A stretch of 64,000 nucleotides of DNA from Wocania ichthyoenteri Th78 (GTDB taxonomy: Bacteria; Bacteroidota; Bacteroidia; Flavobacteriales; Flavobacteriaceae): positions 3,770,766 to 3,834,765 of the forward strand of contig NZ_KN525716.1 of NCBI RefSeq assembly GCF_000789235.1. Direction: 5' to 3'. A program made the position numbers and the translations under genes. Of the stretch, positions 10,527 through 19,472 are shown piece after piece; the first letter of the stretch is position 1; every line of letters starts with the position of its first letter. The notes under the pieces are model-generated. The model was given only the letters and a program-made list of their open reading frames with translations, did no database searches and was not told the DNA's origin.

Positions 10527-11390
10527 CTAAAGATGTGTCTCTATAAAAGCCTTCAATTTAATCCAAGTATCAATTAATTCTAACCCAATCCAACCATGAC
10601 CAGCATTTGGGTATAAGGTAAACTCATGTGTAACACCTAAACTTTCCAATTTATCCCGCATATCGGTACCTTGTGTTGTTGGTATTAAAGGGTCTTGTCC
10701 GCCATAAAACAAAATAGTTGGAGGTGATGTAGCTGTAGCTTGGTGATATGGGCTTACTTCTTCTAAAAAAGAGGTCGTTGCGTCTATTCCAAATAAATCT
10801 ATTAGCTCTTGTACATCAGGATTTGTATTGTTTAAATACGCAGAATCTGTAAAATTTGTTGGACCAACAATGCTGCAAACCATATTTACTTTGTTTGTTG
10901 TATTAAAAGCATAACTCCAAAGTAGCGATAAATGTGCACCGGCACTTGTACCAATAAATCCAATGGCTTCAGAAATTGTGTATTTTGTTTTATTATCCTT
11001 TAAATAGTTGATAATTGTAGTAATATCATCTGTTTGCATAGGATAAGGTTTCGTGTTCTCATCGGCTAATCTGTAATTAATATTTACAATAGCTAAGTCT
11101 GAGAAATCTTGACGTATTAAATCTTTTATAGGATTCATTTCAGATTTATCGCCAGCAGACCATCCGCCACCGTGGACTAAAACCATCACTTTAGTATTAT
11201 TAGTTCTATTAGCTGGTAAATACAAATCAAAATTTTGATTAACATCTTGTCCGTAAGAAATATTTAATTCTTGATAGAATTTTGATGGATCTAAAATGGT
11301 AATAAAATCTTCATCTGCTTTTTCTTTTGAGCAATTGAAAAAAGTAATAAGTACAACAAAAACTAAGAAAGTAGATTTAAGTGCTTTCAT
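10527..11390 (-). CDS. Lipoprotein alpha/beta-hydrolase (carboxylesterase)
   Basis: A 287-residue esterase/lipase of the BD-FAE/hormone-sensitive-lipase type. The N-terminus is a lipoprotein signal with the lipidated Cys at residue 20 (FFNCS), so the enzyme is anchored in an envelope membrane. The oxyanion motif HGGG is at 73-76 and the nucleophile elbow GTSAG at 147-151 (Ser149). A catalytic Asp is likely in GGQDPLIP and the His in NAGHGW near the C-terminus. It is convergent with the helicase, and diverges from the threonylcarbamoyl-AMP synthase. The substrate is unknown; plausible substrates are short acyl esters on sugars or peptides. Confidence 0.87.
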   Translation of the reverse strand: MKALKSTFLVFVVLITFFNCSKEKADEDFITILDPSKFYQELNISYGQDVNQNFDLYLPANRTNNTKVMVLVHGGGWSAGDKSEMNPIKDLIRQDFSDLAIVNINYRLADENTKPYPMQTDDITTIINYLKDNKTKYTISEAIGFIGTSAGAHLSLLWSYAFNTTNKVNMVCSIVGPTNFTDSAYLNNTNPDVQELIDLFGIDATTSFLEEVSPYHQATATSPPTILFYGGQDPLIPTTQGTDMRDKLESLGVTHEFTLYPNAGHGWIGLELIDTWIKLKAFIETHL

Positions 11391-11437
11391 TTTAAAAATA
11401 ATATTTACTTTGTAAACGAAATTACAAGATAGTTATT

Positions 11438-12058
11438 ATGGCTGAGTTTATAAGAATATATGAAGAAAATCCCAATCCGAAAGCGATTGAAAAGGTGGTT
11501 GCTATTCTTAAGCGTGGCGGTGTAATTATTTATCCAACCGATTCTGTTTATGGTTTAGGTTGCGATATTACTAATCTTAAAGCTTTAGAACGTGTTGCAA
11601 AAATTAAGCAAGTAAAACTTGAAAAAGCAAATTTCTCATTTGTTTGTCACGATTTAAGCAACTTAAGTGATTATGTTAAACAAATAGACACATCTACATT
11701 TAAAATTTTAAAACGCGCGCTTCCTGGGCCATATACCTTTATACTTCCTGGCGGAAAATCATTACCAAACCCATTTAAGAAACGTAAAACCGTTGGTATT
11801 CGTGTGCCTAATAATAACATCGCTTTAGATATTGTTAAGCAGTTAGGAAATCCCATTATATCAACATCTATACATGATGAAGATGAAGTTTTAGAATATA
11901 CCACCGATCCTGAATTGATTTTAGAAAAATGGAGTAACTTAGTAGATTTGGTAATTGATGGCGGCTATGGAGATAATGAAGCTTCTACTGTTATAGATTT
12001 ATCTGAAGACGAACCCATTATTATTAGAGAAGGAAAAGGAAGTTTAGAGATTTTTTAA
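11438..12058 (+). CDS. L-threonylcarbamoyladenylate synthase (YciO/YrdC/Sua5 family)
   Basis: A 206-residue YrdC-domain protein. The family makes threonylcarbamoyl-AMP from threonine, bicarbonate and ATP for the t6A modification of ANN-decoding tRNAs. Family motifs are YPTDSVYGLGCD (32-43), the LPGPYTFIL segment, KRKTVGIRVPNN and the STSIHD nucleotide-binding stretch. It is the short form without a Sua5 C-terminal domain and is closest in layout to YciO. The genome may hold another paralogue, so which one makes t6A is open. Confidence 0.88.
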   Translation: MAEFIRIYEENPNPKAIEKVVAILKRGGVIIYPTDSVYGLGCDITNLKALERVAKIKQVKLEKANFSFVCHDLSNLSDYVKQIDTSTFKILKRALPGPYTFILPGGKSLPNPFKKRKTVGIRVPNNNIALDIVKQLGNPIISTSIHDEDEVLEYTTDPELILEKWSNLVDLVIDGGYGDNEASTVIDLSEDEPIIIREGKGSLEIF

Positions 12059-12131
12059 ATGCCTTTTTTTAACAAAAATATATTTATTAAAGACGATTTT
12101 TCACTAAAATATTTTAACTAAACAACACTAT

Positions 12132-13526
12132 ATGAATTTAGCAGAAATAAGTAGCGACATTCCTTTATTTGCCAACGACACCATTATTTTTGGCATTTTA
12201 GCAATAACACTGGCACTTATATTTTACACATCCAGTTTATCTCGATTTTCAAAATTTTACAGTATTATTCCTGCCCTTTTATTATGCTATTTTATTCCGT
12301 CTATATTAAGTTCTGTTGGATTAATTGCAGACAAATGGATTGATGTTTCAGCAACCATAAAACACTTACAATCGCTTTACGGGAATTTAGATGAAGTTAC
12401 TAATTTAGAGACTTTAAAAGCATATACTGCGGCAAATAAAATAAACCCATCGGAGTACTCTCAGTTTATTGGTGGCAGTAAATTGTATTATGTGTCTTCT
12501 CGATTTTTATTACCAGCATCATTGGTGCTTTTAACCATGAGTATCGATTTAAAAGGCGTATTTAAGTTGGGTTCAAAAGCCTTAATTATGTTTTTAACAG
12601 CTACCGTTGGTGTAATGATTGGCGGTCCAATAGCTATTTTGTTTTTTAAGTTTGTAGCACCAGATATTTTAGTTGCAGTTGAAGGTACCGAATTATGGAA
12701 AGGTTTATCTACCGTGGCAGGAAGTTGGATTGGTGGTGGCGCCAATCAATTAGCTATGAAAGAGCAATGGGAAGTTAGCGATAGCCTGTTTAGTATTATG
12801 GCAGTAGTTGATGTTTTAGTAGCCGAAGTTTGGATGATATTTTTGCTACTTGGTGTTGCTAAATCTGATAAAATAGACAAGTATTTTAAGGCTGATAATT
12901 CATCAATTACCACACTTAAGAATAAGATGGAAAAGTTTAGCTTAGAAACCGCTAGAGTACCATCGTTTAACGATTTAATGATACTTTTAGGAATTGGTTT
13001 TGGAGTAACTTCAATAGGTCATATTGTAGGTGATAATTTAAGTGTTTGGATAAAAGAAAATGCACCATTTTTGGTTGATTTCGGACTTGGAAGCTCATTT
13101 TTCTGGCTCATTATTACAGCAACAACTGTTGGTGTTATTCTATCGTTTACTAAAATGAAAAGTTACGAAGGCGCCGGAGCGAGTAAAATAGGTACTGTTT
13201 TTATTTACATACTAGTGGCAGCGATAGGTATGAAAATGAATTTGAATGCCATTGTAGAAAATATAAGTTTATTCGCTATTGGATTTGTTTGGATGATTAT
13301 TCACGTCGGTTTACTATTTATCGTTGCAAAAATTATAAAAGCACCATATTTCTTTTTAGCTGTTGGCTCTAAAGCTAATATTGGTGGTGCTGCATCTGCG
13401 CCTGTGGTGGCTGGTGCTTTCCACCCATCGTTAGCGCCAGTTGGTGTTTTGCTGGCGGTTTTAGGCTACGCTTTAGGTACTTATGCTGCTTTTGCTTGTG
13501 CTTTAATGATGAAGTGGGTGAGTTGA
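12132..13526 (+). CDS. DUF819 family multi-pass membrane protein
   Basis: A 464-residue integral membrane protein with roughly eleven hydrophobic segments along its length. The layout matches the DUF819/YjcL family: a GGGANQLAMKE motif in the middle and KANIGGAASAPVVAGAFHP near the C-terminus, two glycine-rich re-entrant-like motifs typical of secondary carriers. The family is thought to be transporters of unknown substrate. It follows the threonylcarbamoyl-AMP synthase by 73 bases on the same strand and may share its transcript. Confidence 0.85.
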   Translation: MNLAEISSDIPLFANDTIIFGILAITLALIFYTSSLSRFSKFYSIIPALLLCYFIPSILSSVGLIADKWIDVSATIKHLQSLYGNLDEVTNLETLKAYTAANKINPSEYSQFIGGSKLYYVSSRFLLPASLVLLTMSIDLKGVFKLGSKALIMFLTATVGVMIGGPIAILFFKFVAPDILVAVEGTELWKGLSTVAGSWIGGGANQLAMKEQWEVSDSLFSIMAVVDVLVAEVWMIFLLLGVAKSDKIDKYFKADNSSITTLKNKMEKFSLETARVPSFNDLMILLGIGFGVTSIGHIVGDNLSVWIKENAPFLVDFGLGSSFFWLIITATTVGVILSFTKMKSYEGAGASKIGTVFIYILVAAIGMKMNLNAIVENISLFAIGFVWMIIHVGLLFIVAKIIKAPYFFLAVGSKANIGGAASAPVVAGAFHPSLAPVGVLLAVLGYALGTYAAFACALMMKWVS

Positions 13527-13541
13527 TTTTATAAATACTTA

Positions 13542-13715
13542 TTACGGTAGTTTATTTGTTCTTAATAACTGAATTACTCCTGAGTTTAGTTGAAAATCTA
13601 TATCAGATATATAGTAATTAATACTATTATTTTCGAAAATATGTCTTATGTTAATAACACTATTGCACACATTCTTATAATAGTCTAATAGTTCTAAATC
13701 TTCAGGGTTTACCAT
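13542..13715 (-). CDS. Small hypothetical protein, coupled to the upstream small gene
   Basis: A 57-codon frame starting MVNPEDLELLDYYKNVCN. I chose the ATG at 13715 because it overlaps the stop of the preceding gene in the arrangement ATGGTAA, which suggests translational coupling; a TTG at 13730 would add five residues. Hydrophilic, no signal peptide or membrane segment, no family recognised. Together with the 91-residue neighbour it could be two subunits of one small module. Confidence 0.5.
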   Translation of the reverse strand: MVNPEDLELLDYYKNVCNSVINIRHIFENNSINYYISDIDFQLNSGVIQLLRTNKLP

Positions 13716-13984
13716 AGTTTTTTGCACCAATTTAAATAATCTGTGGATTCGTCTAGGTCTGCTAATGCCCTAAATACTAATATGAAGTTTAGAATGTAGT
13801 TGTTTTTCTCTAAGTCATTGTACTCATCATCAATATAAATAGTAAATAAATCATCTCTTATTTTTAATTCTATAGGAAATATATTTTCGTAAAAAGTAAT
13901 TCTTGAGTGTTTTCTAAAACTAATATTATTTTTGGATATTAGTTTCTGTATAGCCTTTAATTCTGGGTAATTTTCTAGATTCAT
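13709..13984 (-). CDS. Small hypothetical protein
   Basis: A 91-residue protein starting MNLENYPELKAIQKLISKNN, acidic and helical, with a hydrophobic NYILNFILVFRAL stretch in its second half. It is not recognised. The start codon lies directly beside the AT-rich region upstream of the divergent secreted protein at 14091. The following 57-codon gene starts inside its stop codon. Confidence 0.5.
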   Translation of the reverse strand: MNLENYPELKAIQKLISKNNISFRKHSRITFYENIFPIELKIRDDLFTIYIDDEYNDLEKNNYILNFILVFRALADLDESTDYLNWCKKLW

Positions 13985-14090
13985 TTTACTTTATTTAATT
14001 ATATTAATTTCAGTATTAATAACTTATAAAGTATTGATATTATATTTTTTAGTAAATTAATAAAATATTTTAAAATTAATTAGGACTATT

Positions 14091-16067
14091 ATGCAGAATA
14101 AAATAAAAAATAGCTTTAAGCTTTTAATATGTTTTTTTTTCTCTTTTACGGTATTTGGTCAACCACAAAAACCAATTGTTAACGATCCAAATTTGTTTAC
14201 AAATAGTGAACTAACTAATATATTAAAACAAATTGAGAAGGCTCCAATATTACACCCAGACTGTATTTCAAATAAATGTGAAGAGGTTATTAAGTATCAT
14301 AAAGCCATATACGGTTTGTATAGTGAACTTAGTATTTACAGTGTTTATTTAGTACGTTATCAAGAACAGTATAGAGATACATGGATAAATTATGTAAATC
14401 AAACAATTGCTAATGAAAATTTGCGAGCAGAAATGGAATATACACTTGCTTGGAAAACAGCTTTAGCAGATTTTTCAGCATATTTTCTTGACCTTTCTAA
14501 TTTATATAGTTCAATAAAATCTGGTAAACATATTGACCCTTCAGTTGTTTCAAGTCTTTTAAAAAGATATTATAAGAATTTAAAAGATTTATATGATACC
14601 ATAGCTAAAATTGATGAAACGGTTAAAAAATTTGCTGATTTGCCTAAGGTAAATAATAATCTTACTGAATATATTGAAACATGGAAAAGTGTTTCATCGG
14701 TACTTAAAAATGGTTTAAAAATTTTAAAGGATGGAATTACATTATATCAAAGTCTAGATAGGCCTCAAGGATTATCACCAGCAGATTTACTTAAAGAAAG
14801 ACGCGGGCGTATAACCAATATAGGGACAGCGATAGCATCATTATTACAGATTTATGCTAAATATGAAAGAAAGCAGATGCAAGACGCCATAGATGATTTA
14901 AAAAAGGTGCTTAAAGCTAATGAAGATATGCAAACGCATACGTATTCTAAACATGTCTATTTGTCTGGGTTAATTAATCATCTTGAAGATGCAGAATTAG
15001 CATTAACAAAAAGAAAAGCGGGCTTGTATGTTATAAATTATCGGTGTAATAAAAACAATTTTGAACTAGAAAAACTAGATGATTATCAAATGAGTTTTGC
15101 TAAAGGATTAGCTGTTCATAAAGCAGTAATAGAAAACATTATGTCAACATTTAAAGATTCTTATAGTTTGATAGCGCCTTGTAAAGAAAGACAATATCAA
15201 TTTATAGTTTTAGATGGAGCTGGTAAACGTTATGAAAGTTACATAAAAATCATTAGAAAAAAGGATGGTAAAGCATTGTACGAACAACCAACTTATATAA
15301 GAGGGCAATCTGCTGAATTTACTTTATTACCTGATTTTTATACTTTAGAAATTTACGAAGGTACTGGAAGCGATGCCGCAAGAGTTTCTGCTCTTACCAT
15401 TAATGATTTTGAAATTGAAGGTAATGAAGAGTCTGAAATAACATTAAGACCATTTGGACGTGTTGATTTAGAAGTAGTAGATAAATCTGGTAAATCATCA
15501 ATTTTTGATTATAAATTTGTCAATGATGAGAATCAGATAATTCAAAGAGGGTTAACTACTGATAAAGTTTTAATTGATTTACCCGTTAACCAAGTTATTA
15601 ACCTTAACATAAGTCATGGGTTATATGGAGAAAAAAAGAAAGATGTTTTTGTAAGTCCAGATCACATAAATAAACTTCGATTTGTTTATGAAGATAAAAA
15701 ATTCGTAAATTCTGAGGTTCCAAATTTATCAGGTACTTGGATAGCTACGAATGCTTATTGTGGCGATGAAAACTCACAAATAGCGATTAAAATAAATCAT
15801 CGTGGAAATTATATTACGGCTAAAAAAATATCCGAATCACTTAAAAAAGATTGTGTTCCTTATGGTTACAACTATTTTGAAGGAGAAGTTAAAATGGCTG
15901 AAGGTAAAATTAAGCACAGCGCAGTAAGTGTTGGTCACCTCAATTCTGATGGTACATTCATAAAATCTGATAAATTATCAATTGGAAAAATTGATAGTAA
16001 TTATAAAATAATTAATGAAATTAAGATTGAAGTAGGTGGTCTTACATATCATAGAGTTTTTGAATAA
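14091..16067 (+). CDS. Secreted helical protein of unknown function
   Basis: A 658-residue protein with a clear signal peptide (residues about 1-24, ending VFGQ). The first 350 residues are strongly helical and Lys/Glu/Asp-rich with coiled-coil character (KDLYDTIAKIDETVKKFADL, LKKVLKANEDMQ). The second half is beta-rich, with stretches that look like carboxypeptidase-regulatory-type or Ig-like folds (ESEITLRPFGRVDLEVV). A C-terminal domain around residue 560 onward has LSGTWIATNAYCGDENSQ and resembles a lipocalin-like module. No type IX sorting tail is evident. The stop codon TAA (16065-16067) is directly followed by an insertion sequence. Not recognised; function unknown. Confidence 0.7.
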   Translation: MQNKIKNSFKLLICFFFSFTVFGQPQKPIVNDPNLFTNSELTNILKQIEKAPILHPDCISNKCEEVIKYHKAIYGLYSELSIYSVYLVRYQEQYRDTWINYVNQTIANENLRAEMEYTLAWKTALADFSAYFLDLSNLYSSIKSGKHIDPSVVSSLLKRYYKNLKDLYDTIAKIDETVKKFADLPKVNNNLTEYIETWKSVSSVLKNGLKILKDGITLYQSLDRPQGLSPADLLKERRGRITNIGTAIASLLQIYAKYERKQMQDAIDDLKKVLKANEDMQTHTYSKHVYLSGLINHLEDAELALTKRKAGLYVINYRCNKNNFELEKLDDYQMSFAKGLAVHKAVIENIMSTFKDSYSLIAPCKERQYQFIVLDGAGKRYESYIKIIRKKDGKALYEQPTYIRGQSAEFTLLPDFYTLEIYEGTGSDAARVSALTINDFEIEGNEESEITLRPFGRVDLEVVDKSGKSSIFDYKFVNDENQIIQRGLTTDKVLIDLPVNQVINLNISHGLYGEKKKDVFVSPDHINKLRFVYEDKKFVNSEVPNLSGTWIATNAYCGDENSQIAIKINHRGNYITAKKISESLKKDCVPYGYNYFEGEVKMAEGKIKHSAVSVGHLNSDGTFIKSDKLSIGKIDSNYKIINEIKIEVGGLTYHRVFE

Positions 16068-16118
16068 TGTCTAGTCCTAAATAATCGATACAGATTAATA
16101 AAGGATTAAATTTATAAA

Positions 16119-17042
16119 TTAAACCTGAACAATATTACTATTGTTCAGGTTTTTTGATTTATATCGTTTTGGTTTTAAAGTGTTTTGTTGATGCATTTGT
16201 ATTGGAGTTAACATGTTGTTAGACCAATGCGGTCTTTTTTTATTGTAAATTTTTATTGCATTTTTAATTAAAATGATCCTTAGCTTTAAATCCACATTGT
16301 GTTTCGCTATACCAAATTCTTGTTTTAAAATACCATTTATACGTTCTGCGATAGCATTTTCATAAGGATCATATTGTTCAGTCATACTTGGTTTTATAAA
16401 GTTATCTTTTAGTTTTTCTTGATAGTCATCAGAACAGTATTGTAAACCTCTATCAGAATGATGAATCAAACCTTTTTGTTTATATTTTCTGTTTTTAATA
16501 GCCATTTCCAAAGCTAATATAGAACCAGATGCATTTAAACTGTTAGATACATTATACCCTACAATCTTCTTAGAATAAGCATCTGTAACCAAAGCGAGAT
16601 AAGATGGATTTTTTCTGTTTCCTGTGTATGTGATATCACTAACCCAAACTTGTTCTGGTTTTTTAATTTCTAAAGTACTTATTAAGTTTTTGTGTTTTCT
16701 AAAACGATGATGTGAGTCTGTTGTAACATGATAACTTCGTTTTGGTTTTATAAGTAAATGGTTTGCTCTTAGTATTCTAAAGAGTTTATCTCTACCAATA
16801 TTTAAAGCTGTTAATTGTGTTTTCAGTATATGATAAAGCTTTCGAGTTCCAAGATTTGGCATGGATATGCGAACGGATTGCACTAGTGCTATTACTTTTT
16901 GGGCAACACTTTGTTTTTGTCTTTTGGATTGTATCGACCTATAGTAAACCTGTCTATCAATCCCGAGTAAATAACAGGTAGAAACTACTGTTTCTTTGTG
17001 GGCTTCTTTGAAGCGGTCAATAACTCGGGATTGTAATTTTTT
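16119..17042 (-). CDS. IS3-family transposase OrfB (DDE domain), expressed by -1 frameshift
   Basis: This is the catalytic part of the transposase. The rve-type integrase core shows the DDE residues in WVSDITYTG, LIHHSDRGLQY and NAIAERINGILKQE. A HTH_21-like segment (LGIDRQVYYRS, GTRKLYHIL) precedes it. The first ATG is at 16883, but the frame stays open upstream to 17042, directly after a TAG stop at 17045-17043. It therefore opens at the run of six A on the minus strand (17042-17037) where OrfA reads A AAA AAT. That is the arrangement for a -1 slip giving an OrfAB fusion. Confidence 0.88.
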   Translation of the reverse strand, partial: KKLQSRVIDRFKEAHKETVVSTCYLLGIDRQVYYRSIQSKRQKQSVAQKVIALVQSVRISMPNLGTRKLYHILKTQLTALNIGRDKLFRILRANHLLIKPKRSYHVTTDSHHRFRKHKNLISTLEIKKPEQVWVSDITYTGNRKNPSYLALVTDAYSKKIVGYNVSNSLNASGSILALEMAIKNRKYKQKGLIHHSDRGLQYCSDDYQEKLKDNFIKPSMTEQYDPYENAIAERINGILKQEFGIAKHNVDLKLRIILIKNAIKIYNKKRPHWSNNMLTPIQMHQQNTLKPKRYKSKNLNNSNIVQV

Positions 17043-17419
17043 CTAACATCAATATTATATTCCTTTTCGACCATATCAACCATCATATCAAAAAGAATCA
17101 CTTTTTTATCTGCGCGTTCTGCTAGATATTCAGCTCTTGCTTTCTGCTTTTCTAATAGTTTTACTTGCTGTTCTAATTCTAAAATACGTTGCTCGGGAGT
17201 TGTAGACATACTGGTGGAGATTTGTTCTTGCCAGTCAAAGTTACCATATTTTTTTAACCATCTGGTAATGGTCGAACCAGCTTGAATGCCATATTTGTCA
17301 CGTGCTTGGCTTCTAGTTAGAAATCCTTGCTCTATTTCTTGGACAACTTCTAGTTTAAAAGAAAGGGAGTAATCTTTTTGGGTACGCTTAACGTAACCTG
17401 TGTTTTCTGATGTTTTCAT
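16985..17419 (-). CDS. IS3-family transposase OrfA (helix-turn-helix)
   Basis: A 144-residue DNA-binding protein with a transposase-8-type HTH (YSLSFKLEVVQEIEQGFLTR, GIQAGSTITRWLKKYG). A leucine-zipper-like helix follows (RILELEQQVKLLEKQKARAE), used in the family for dimerisation. It binds the terminal inverted repeats and, when translated through the A6 slip at 17042-17037, forms the N-terminal part of OrfAB. Confidence 0.88.
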   Translation of the reverse strand: MKTSENTGYVKRTQKDYSLSFKLEVVQEIEQGFLTRSQARDKYGIQAGSTITRWLKKYGNFDWQEQISTSMSTTPEQRILELEQQVKLLEKQKARAEYLAERADKKVILFDMMVDMVEKEYNIDVRKNYNPELLTASKKPTKKQ

Positions 17420-17471
17420 TACACTAAAGTTTTAGTGTATCGCTATTTCAGGACGGGACATAACGATATAA

Positions 17472-17501
17472 AAAAAGCTCAACTGAAAAGTTGAGCTTTT
17501 T
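17472..17501. terminator. Bidirectional terminator
   Basis: Stem AAAAAGCTCAACT / AGTTGAGCTTTTT with a short loop. On the minus strand it ends the OmpA lipoprotein gene (stop at 17522). On the plus strand it would have ended the secreted-protein gene at 16067 before the insertion sequence separated them. Confidence 0.85.
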
Positions 17502-17521
17502 AAATTATAATTGAGAGCTAA

Positions 17522-18361
17522 TTAATTATTACCAGCTTCTAAGTTTTTCATTTCTTTTTCAATCATGTCGTAAAACTGATCAATTTTAGGTAGCACAACA
17601 ACACGTGTACGTCTATTTTTTGCTCTGTTTTCTGCAGTATCATTATCAACTAAAGGTACGTAAGAACTACGTCCAGCAGCAATTAATTGTCCTGGGTTTA
17701 CACCAAGCTCCTGCAATACACGAATGATAGATGTAGAACGTTTAACACTTAAATCCCAGTTATCTAAAAGCACCCCTTTTTGGTACGATTTACTATCTGT
17801 ATGACCTTCAATCATAGCTTCAAATTCTGGTTTACTATTTATAACTTTAGCAACTTTGGCTAAAACTTCTTTAGCTCTAGTAGTTACGTTGTAGCTTCCA
17901 CTTTGGAATAATAATTTATCGGCAATTGAGATAAACACAACACCTTTTTCTACGTTTACTTCAATATCTGGGTCGTTAATACCAACTTCGCGCTTTAGGC
18001 TAGTTACCAACGCCAATGTTACACTATCTTTTTTGGTAAGTGCATCTTGTAAACGAGTAATTTTAAGTTCTTTTTCTTTAATGCTTTCAAGTGTTTTTTC
18101 TATGCTACTTGCTCCTTTAGCAGATAAAACTTGAAGGTTGTCATTGTTTTTACGTAAATCTACAATTTGTTCTTCTAAAGCAGTGGCTCTAGCAGTTACT
18201 GCTGCTCTGTCTTCTAAACATGAGTTTAATTTAACGGTTGCAGAATTTAACAAATCTTGAGTCTCCTTTTGTTTTGCTTGTAAGTCTGTGAATTGCTTTT
18301 TCGATACGCATGAGCTTAGTAGAAAAATAGCAGATAAGCTAAGTAATAAAACTTTTTTCAT
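17522..18361 (-). CDS. OmpA-family peptidoglycan-binding lipoprotein
   Basis: A 279-residue outer-membrane lipoprotein; the lipidated Cys is residue 18 (LLSSCVSK). Residues about 20-120 form a coiled coil rich in Lys, Gln and Leu. The C-terminal OmpA domain (about 130-265) contains the diaminopimelate-binding motif GHTDSK and the ENRAKNRRTRVVV signature. It should tether the outer membrane to peptidoglycan. The long coiled coil before the OmpA domain resembles MotB-like/Pal-like stator lipoproteins. Confidence 0.9.
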   Translation of the reverse strand: MKKVLLLSLSAIFLLSSCVSKKQFTDLQAKQKETQDLLNSATVKLNSCLEDRAAVTARATALEEQIVDLRKNNDNLQVLSAKGASSIEKTLESIKEKELKITRLQDALTKKDSVTLALVTSLKREVGINDPDIEVNVEKGVVFISIADKLLFQSGSYNVTTRAKEVLAKVAKVINSKPEFEAMIEGHTDSKSYQKGVLLDNWDLSVKRSTSIIRVLQELGVNPGQLIAAGRSSYVPLVDNDTAENRAKNRRTRVVVLPKIDQFYDMIEKEMKNLEAGNN

Positions 18362-18459
18362 AATTAATAATGGATTAAATTTCCTGTTTTTGTTGATTAC
18401 GCAAAAGTATATAAAAAACCGATGATTGCGGCATTGTTAACAAAACTTTTGCTAACTAT

Positions 18460-19452
18460 TTATAAACTTTCATAATTGTTTTTCTTATTTACGAAATATT
18501 CAAACACTATGGATGTTTTTTGGTAATATTTTATGGATTGATTTAATGTTTTTCGTTGTTTTAGCAAATAACTTAAATGTCTATAATAGCTAAAATGTGC
18601 TTTAACAATGGCAATAGTGTGTTTAAATTTTAATTCGAATAAAAATTTAATACCTGCTATACTATCTAAAATTAATCGTGTAAGTATTAAAAAGAAAATG
18701 TTGCCTTTTGCATTTTTTGTTAAGGCGAATAAACTATTTCTAAAATTAAGAAAGGTTTTTTTAGGATTGGTATTATTAAGTGTTGCGCCACCAACATGAT
18801 AAATTGAAGAAGCTCCAACATATTTTATATTATAACCTAAATTTTTTGCACGCCAGCATAAATCTATTTCTTCCATGTGAGCAAAAAAAGCTTCATCAAA
18901 TCCGTTTAATTCTTTAAAAGCGTGACTTCTAATAAATAAGCATGCACCTGAAGCCCAAAATATTTCTGAAACATCATTATATTGATTATTATCTTTTTCA
19001 ATGGTATTAAAAATTCGTCCACGGCAATACGGATACCCAAATTTATCTATAAAACCACCAGCAGCACCAGCATATTCAAAATAATCTTTCTTTTTATAAT
19101 CCAATAATTTTGGTTGAATTATGGCTGTATTTGATTCTGCTTTAAAGGTTTCTATAATAGGAGTCAGCCAATTTTTTGAAACTTCAACATCGCTATTCAA
19201 CAAGCAAAATACATCAGCGTCAATGTCTTTTAGTGCCTCGTTATTACCTTTAGCATAACCACCATTTTCTTTATTTTGAATAATTTTAATTGAAGGGTAA
19301 GTGCTTTTTATAAAAGAAACCGAATCATCATTCGAGGCATTATCGGCGATGTAAACCTCAGCTTCGTTAGAAGAATGCTCAATAACCGAAGGTAAAAACT
19401 GTTCCAATAGTTTTCTTCCGTTCCAATTTAATATGACGACTGCTACTTTCAA
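18460..19452 (-). CDS. Family 2 glycosyltransferase
   Basis: A 330-residue GT-A enzyme, rhamnosyltransferase-like. The N-terminal VVILNWNGRKLLEQFL, the nucleotide-sugar motif NENGGYAKGNNEAL, the metal-binding NSDVEVS and the EEIDLCWRAKNLGY acceptor-side motif are all present. A hydrophobic C-terminal stretch (IFFLILTRLILDSIAGI) suggests membrane association. It probably adds a sugar to a surface polysaccharide or lipid-linked glycan; donor and acceptor are unknown. It follows the HsdR_N-type gene by about 20 bases and is likely co-transcribed with it. Confidence 0.88.
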   Translation of the reverse strand: MKVAVVILNWNGRKLLEQFLPSVIEHSSNEAEVYIADNASNDDSVSFIKSTYPSIKIIQNKENGGYAKGNNEALKDIDADVFCLLNSDVEVSKNWLTPIIETFKAESNTAIIQPKLLDYKKKDYFEYAGAAGGFIDKFGYPYCRGRIFNTIEKDNNQYNDVSEIFWASGACLFIRSHAFKELNGFDEAFFAHMEEIDLCWRAKNLGYNIKYVGASSIYHVGGATLNNTNPKKTFLNFRNSLFALTKNAKGNIFFLILTRLILDSIAGIKFLFELKFKHTIAIVKAHFSYYRHLSYLLKQRKTLNQSIKYYQKTSIVFEYFVNKKNNYESL

Positions 19453-19472
19453 TTTAAATATTTATATTAGTT

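Larger units (their letters stand above)
16068..17460 (-). mobile_element. IS3-family insertion sequence, complete
   Basis: The element is 1393 bp. Its ends are imperfect inverted repeats: 16068-16092 starts TGTCTAGTCCTAAATA, and the complement of 17436-17460 starts TGTCCCGTCCTGAAATA, with about 19 of 25 positions alike. It is bounded by a 3-bp target duplication TAA (16065-16067 and 17461-17463). It carries orfA and orfB in overlapping frames as in IS3 elements. A hairpin at 16122-16151 followed by T6 on the plus strand could block outside transcription. Both ends and both genes are intact, so the insertion is probably recent and may be active. Confidence 0.92.
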
